This document shows positions 5,115 through 6,179 of a stretch of DNA of 6,179 nt, in pieces. Under the pieces are notes generated by a model. The model was not told where the DNA came from and made no database searches. It worked only from the letters and a program-made list of their open reading frames with translations. Source of the DNA: Verrucomicrobiota bacterium (GTDB lineage: Bacteria; Verrucomicrobiota; Verrucomicrobiia; Verrucomicrobiales; Akkermansiaceae); the NCBI GenBank assembly GCA_026397695.1, contig JAPLUJ010000638.1, positions 1 to 6,179 of the forward strand, in the 5' to 3' direction. Numbering within the stretch: position 1 is the first letter of the stretch; every line of letters begins with the position of its first letter. Made by a program: the position numbers and the translations under genes.

Positions 5115-5390
5115 ATGCCTACCCCGAATAAAGACATGAGAAGACCACACTGGTTGAAGAAGGACGAAGAACCATGGTGCATGTTCTGCGGCGCGCATGT
5201 TGGAGAGATAAGCGACGCTGGCGAGAACCCCGGGACCAACCGGGCGACGGGCGTGTATTTCTGCGCCACCTGTGATTATATGTATTGCTCCATCTGTTCG
5301 TACCGGTCGGACTCCTGTGCAAAGGATGAAGCGGTCTGCGTTCGCTGTGACAACATCATGAAGCGAGTCGGCCAACAAGACGAACGCTAG
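5115..5390 (+). CDS. Small cysteine-rich, probably zinc-binding protein
   Basis: 91 residues with nine cysteines, eight of them in four C-x-x-C knuckles: WCMFC (22/25), FCATC (50/53), YCSIC (58/61) and VCVRC (75/78), plus a lone Cys68. Eight paired cysteines suit two zinc sites, possibly cross-braced or as two zinc ribbons. The 24-residue gap between the first and second knuckles contains a polar GENPGTNRATG loop. No membrane segment or signal peptide is seen, so it should be cytosolic. I do not recognise the family. Such modules bind nucleic acid or protein, or serve as metal-site scaffolds. The start ATG 5115 was chosen because the charged N-terminus leads straight into the first knuckle. 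ATG 5136 (MRRPHWLKK) is a plausible alternative. Neither has a good Shine-Dalgarno sequence. It is transcribed away from the minus-strand block and stands alone. Confidence 0.68.
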   Translation: MPTPNKDMRRPHWLKKDEEPWCMFCGAHVGEISDAGENPGTNRATGVYFCATCDYMYCSICSYRSDSCAKDEAVCVRCDNIMKRVGQQDER

Positions 5391-5840
5391 GAACGCAATA
5401 CGCCCGTGACGCTAACGCGCGACTGACGTGGCGTTCTCTAATGGAAACGGCGCGCGACGCAGGCTGGCGACCGTGAACCGGTCACATTTGACCAGGTTTG
5501 AAAGAAGCGCGTTCGCGGTGCCCGAGATGAGGTGATAGACAACGACCTCGATTTCCAAAATCCGGGAATTTTTCGATTGCCCTTGAATTGTTCTTGCGAA
5601 CGCCCTCGGGCGCACCGCGCATCTCGCCGACTGGCAATTCCTGGGGGGGCGTCGGCGTCCCGCCGGCTGTGTTCGGCATCCTGCCGAACACTCTTCTGCG
5701 AATGCCCAGCCAAAGGTACATCCTCGCCCATGAGATTCTAACGATCCCGTGGGCCGCCACCTACGATTGGCAGGGCCTTGCCGACCAGGCCCATTCGCTA
5801 GTGCAGCCCGTCTTACAGAAAACACTTTAAGCGGTTTGAT
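5391..5840. other. Gene-poor stretch with possible decayed coding sequence
   Basis: No frame is convincing. A plus-strand frame ending at 5830 closes with YILAHEILTIPWAATYDWQG and then LADQAHSLVQPVLQKTL, which looks protein-like. Upstream of that it runs through the hairpin repeat at 5651-5691 (giving GVGVPPAVFGILPNT), so it may be a decayed gene with a repeat inserted in it. A minus-strand frame over 5412-5565 is similarly ambiguous. GTGAACCGGTCAC (5473-5485) is a palindrome apart from one extra A. Confidence 0.35.
5653..5691. repeat. Twin hairpins with identical TCC loops
   Basis: CGGCG-TCC-CGCCG (5653-5665) is followed after three bases by a perfect 10-base stem GTGTTCGGCA-TCC-TGCCGAACAC (5669-5691). 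Both have the same three-base loop. The tight GGC-x-TCC-x-GCC core is reminiscent of dispersed hairpin repeats I associate with Verrucomicrobiota genomes, although copy number cannot be seen here. No T-run follows, so it is not a classical terminator. Confidence 0.6.
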
Positions 5841-5844
5841 TTCC

Positions 5845-5942
5845 GATTGATAATTGTTGATTTTTGAATGCTGATTGGATGTTGAGATGGCGTTCCGTCA
5901 CTTCAACAATCAAAAATCAACAATCGGCAATCATCAATCGAA
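5845..5942. repeat. Inverted array of 7-base-periodic AATC/GATT repeats
   Basis: The right arm is five contiguous heptamers AATCNNN: AATCAAA, AATCAAC, AATCGGC, AATCATC, AATCGAA (5908-5942). The left arm is the opposite orientation in the same period: GATTGAT, AATTGTT, GATTTTT, GAATGCT, GATTGGA (5845-5879). The arms meet around a ~28-base GC-richer centre (5880-5907) and close with CGATTGAT (5844-5851) against ATCAATCG (5933-5940). The whole can fold as a long imperfect hairpin. Heptanucleotide tandem arrays are known in cyanobacteria (STRR repeats); a similar origin here is only analogy. Confidence 0.75.
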
Positions 5943-6036
5943 GGGGTTTCCGAATAGTATGCAATCTGCTTGGCGGGCTACACTAGAGAGGCCCGGTCCG
6001 GTCTGCCGATTTGTCCGCCCGCACGCGTGGTGCTGA

Positions 6037-6058
6037 TGCGCGGAACATGGTCCGCACA
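6037..6058. promoter_or_regulatory. Imperfect 22-base palindrome, operator-like
   Basis: TGCGCGGAACA and TGGTCCGCACA pair at 9 of 11 positions around a central CATG. Continuous dyads of this size are typical of binding sites for dimeric regulators, but no gene is identified beside it and no promoter hexamers are clear. GC-rich sequence gives such dyads by chance, so support is weak. Confidence 0.25.
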
Positions 6059-6140
6059 TGGGATGCTCACCCACGGGGGCAGTCACGGCGCAGCCAACGA
6101 CCAGCGGCCCATGCCTCCTTCGTGTTGGCGCATCTTTCGC

Positions 6141-6171
6141 AGGCGAGTCGGCGAGTCTGGAGACTCGCGCT
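6141..6171. repeat. REP-like hairpin with direct repeat
   Basis: GCGAGTCT (6151-6158) and AGACTCGC (6161-6168) form a perfect 8-base stem with a two-base GG spacer. GGCGAGTC occurs twice in a row just before it (6142-6149 and 6150-6157). The sequence resembles a dispersed palindromic element I recall from Verrucomicrobiota intergenic regions; copy number is not visible in this window. It ends near the window edge and may continue. Confidence 0.5.
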
Positions 6172-6179
6172 CCGAAAGA

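Larger units (their letters stand above)
5943..6179. other. Right-end intergenic stretch, no supported gene
   Basis: A plus-strand frame from ATG 6048 stays open to the window end and begins MVRTWDAHPRG, but it is short, arginine-rich and runs through the REP-like hairpin, so I do not call it. The stretch otherwise holds an imperfect palindrome and that hairpin. The window ends before any downstream gene is reached. Confidence 0.4.

Noticed and set aside
4644..5390. A single 248-codon plus-strand gene
   Set aside because: Only the last 91 codons have organised cysteine motifs. The first ~157 are Arg/Pro/Ser-rich with no pattern, and the start lies inside the palindromic site.
5391..5436. GAACGC/GCGTTC as a terminator of the zinc-protein gene
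   Set aside because: Arms of only six bases around a 34-base loop, with no T-run after the stem.
5412..5825. A 137-residue minus-strand gene
   Set aside because: Arg-rich, passes through the twin-hairpin repeat, has no recognisable domain or ribosome binding site, and competes with an equally weak plus-strand reading.
5845..5942. CRISPR array
   Set aside because: The 7-base period, absence of true repeats of 23 bases or more and of unique spacers, and the inverted arms exclude it.

Overview
The window looks like chromosomal DNA of a fairly GC-rich, probably environmental bacterium. Verrucomicrobiota is my best guess, but it is an inference. It rests on the look of the kinase and the CHASE2-like protein, the weak Shine-Dalgarno signals before most starts, and the hairpin-rich intergenic repeats at the right end. 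No rRNA, tRNA, CRISPR array, transposase or integrase is visible.

Layout. (1) 1-755 is a decayed edge. It holds a DUF4160 gene broken by one amber codon (44-304), an antitoxin-like short reading frame (379-564), and about 190 bases with no credible gene. (2) 756-2987 is the solid part: two co-directional genes 9 bases apart, an AmgK-like sugar kinase of the aminoglycoside phosphotransferase fold and a membrane protein with a degenerate CHASE2-type sensor domain and no output domain. (3) About 3031-4620 is a block of minus-strand genes with visibly lower GC (single 60-base lines counted by hand: about 52% at 3841-3900 and 40% at 4321-4380, against about 68% at 2401-2460). In transcription order it holds a membrane-anchored ankyrin-repeat protein, a membrane-anchored NlpC/P60 hydrolase, and the first ~23 codons of a third small gene. 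(4) 4621-5114 is a palindrome-rich intergenic stretch. (5) 5115-5390 encodes a small nine-cysteine, probably zinc-binding protein. (6) 5391-6179 contains no convincing gene but several repeats: twin hairpins with identical loops, a 7-base-periodic inverted array, an imperfect palindrome and a REP-like hairpin.

The most interesting signal is in the minus-strand block. Nearly the whole intergenic space upstream of the NlpC/P60 gene and upstream of the truncated gene is the same ~80-base element (3163-3243 and 3982-4061). Each copy ends 10-12 bases before the start codon. A T/C difference between the copies is compensated by a matching A/G change in two alternative stems, so the element appears to be selected for structure. 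The gene-element-gene-element order resembles a cassette array, but the element lacks the integron attC core motifs. It is either a structured 5' leader shared by unrelated genes or a non-canonical recombination or duplication unit.

Functionally, the kinase may belong to cell-wall sugar recycling and the NlpC/P60 protein to peptidoglycan or other amide hydrolysis, but nothing in the window ties them into one pathway.
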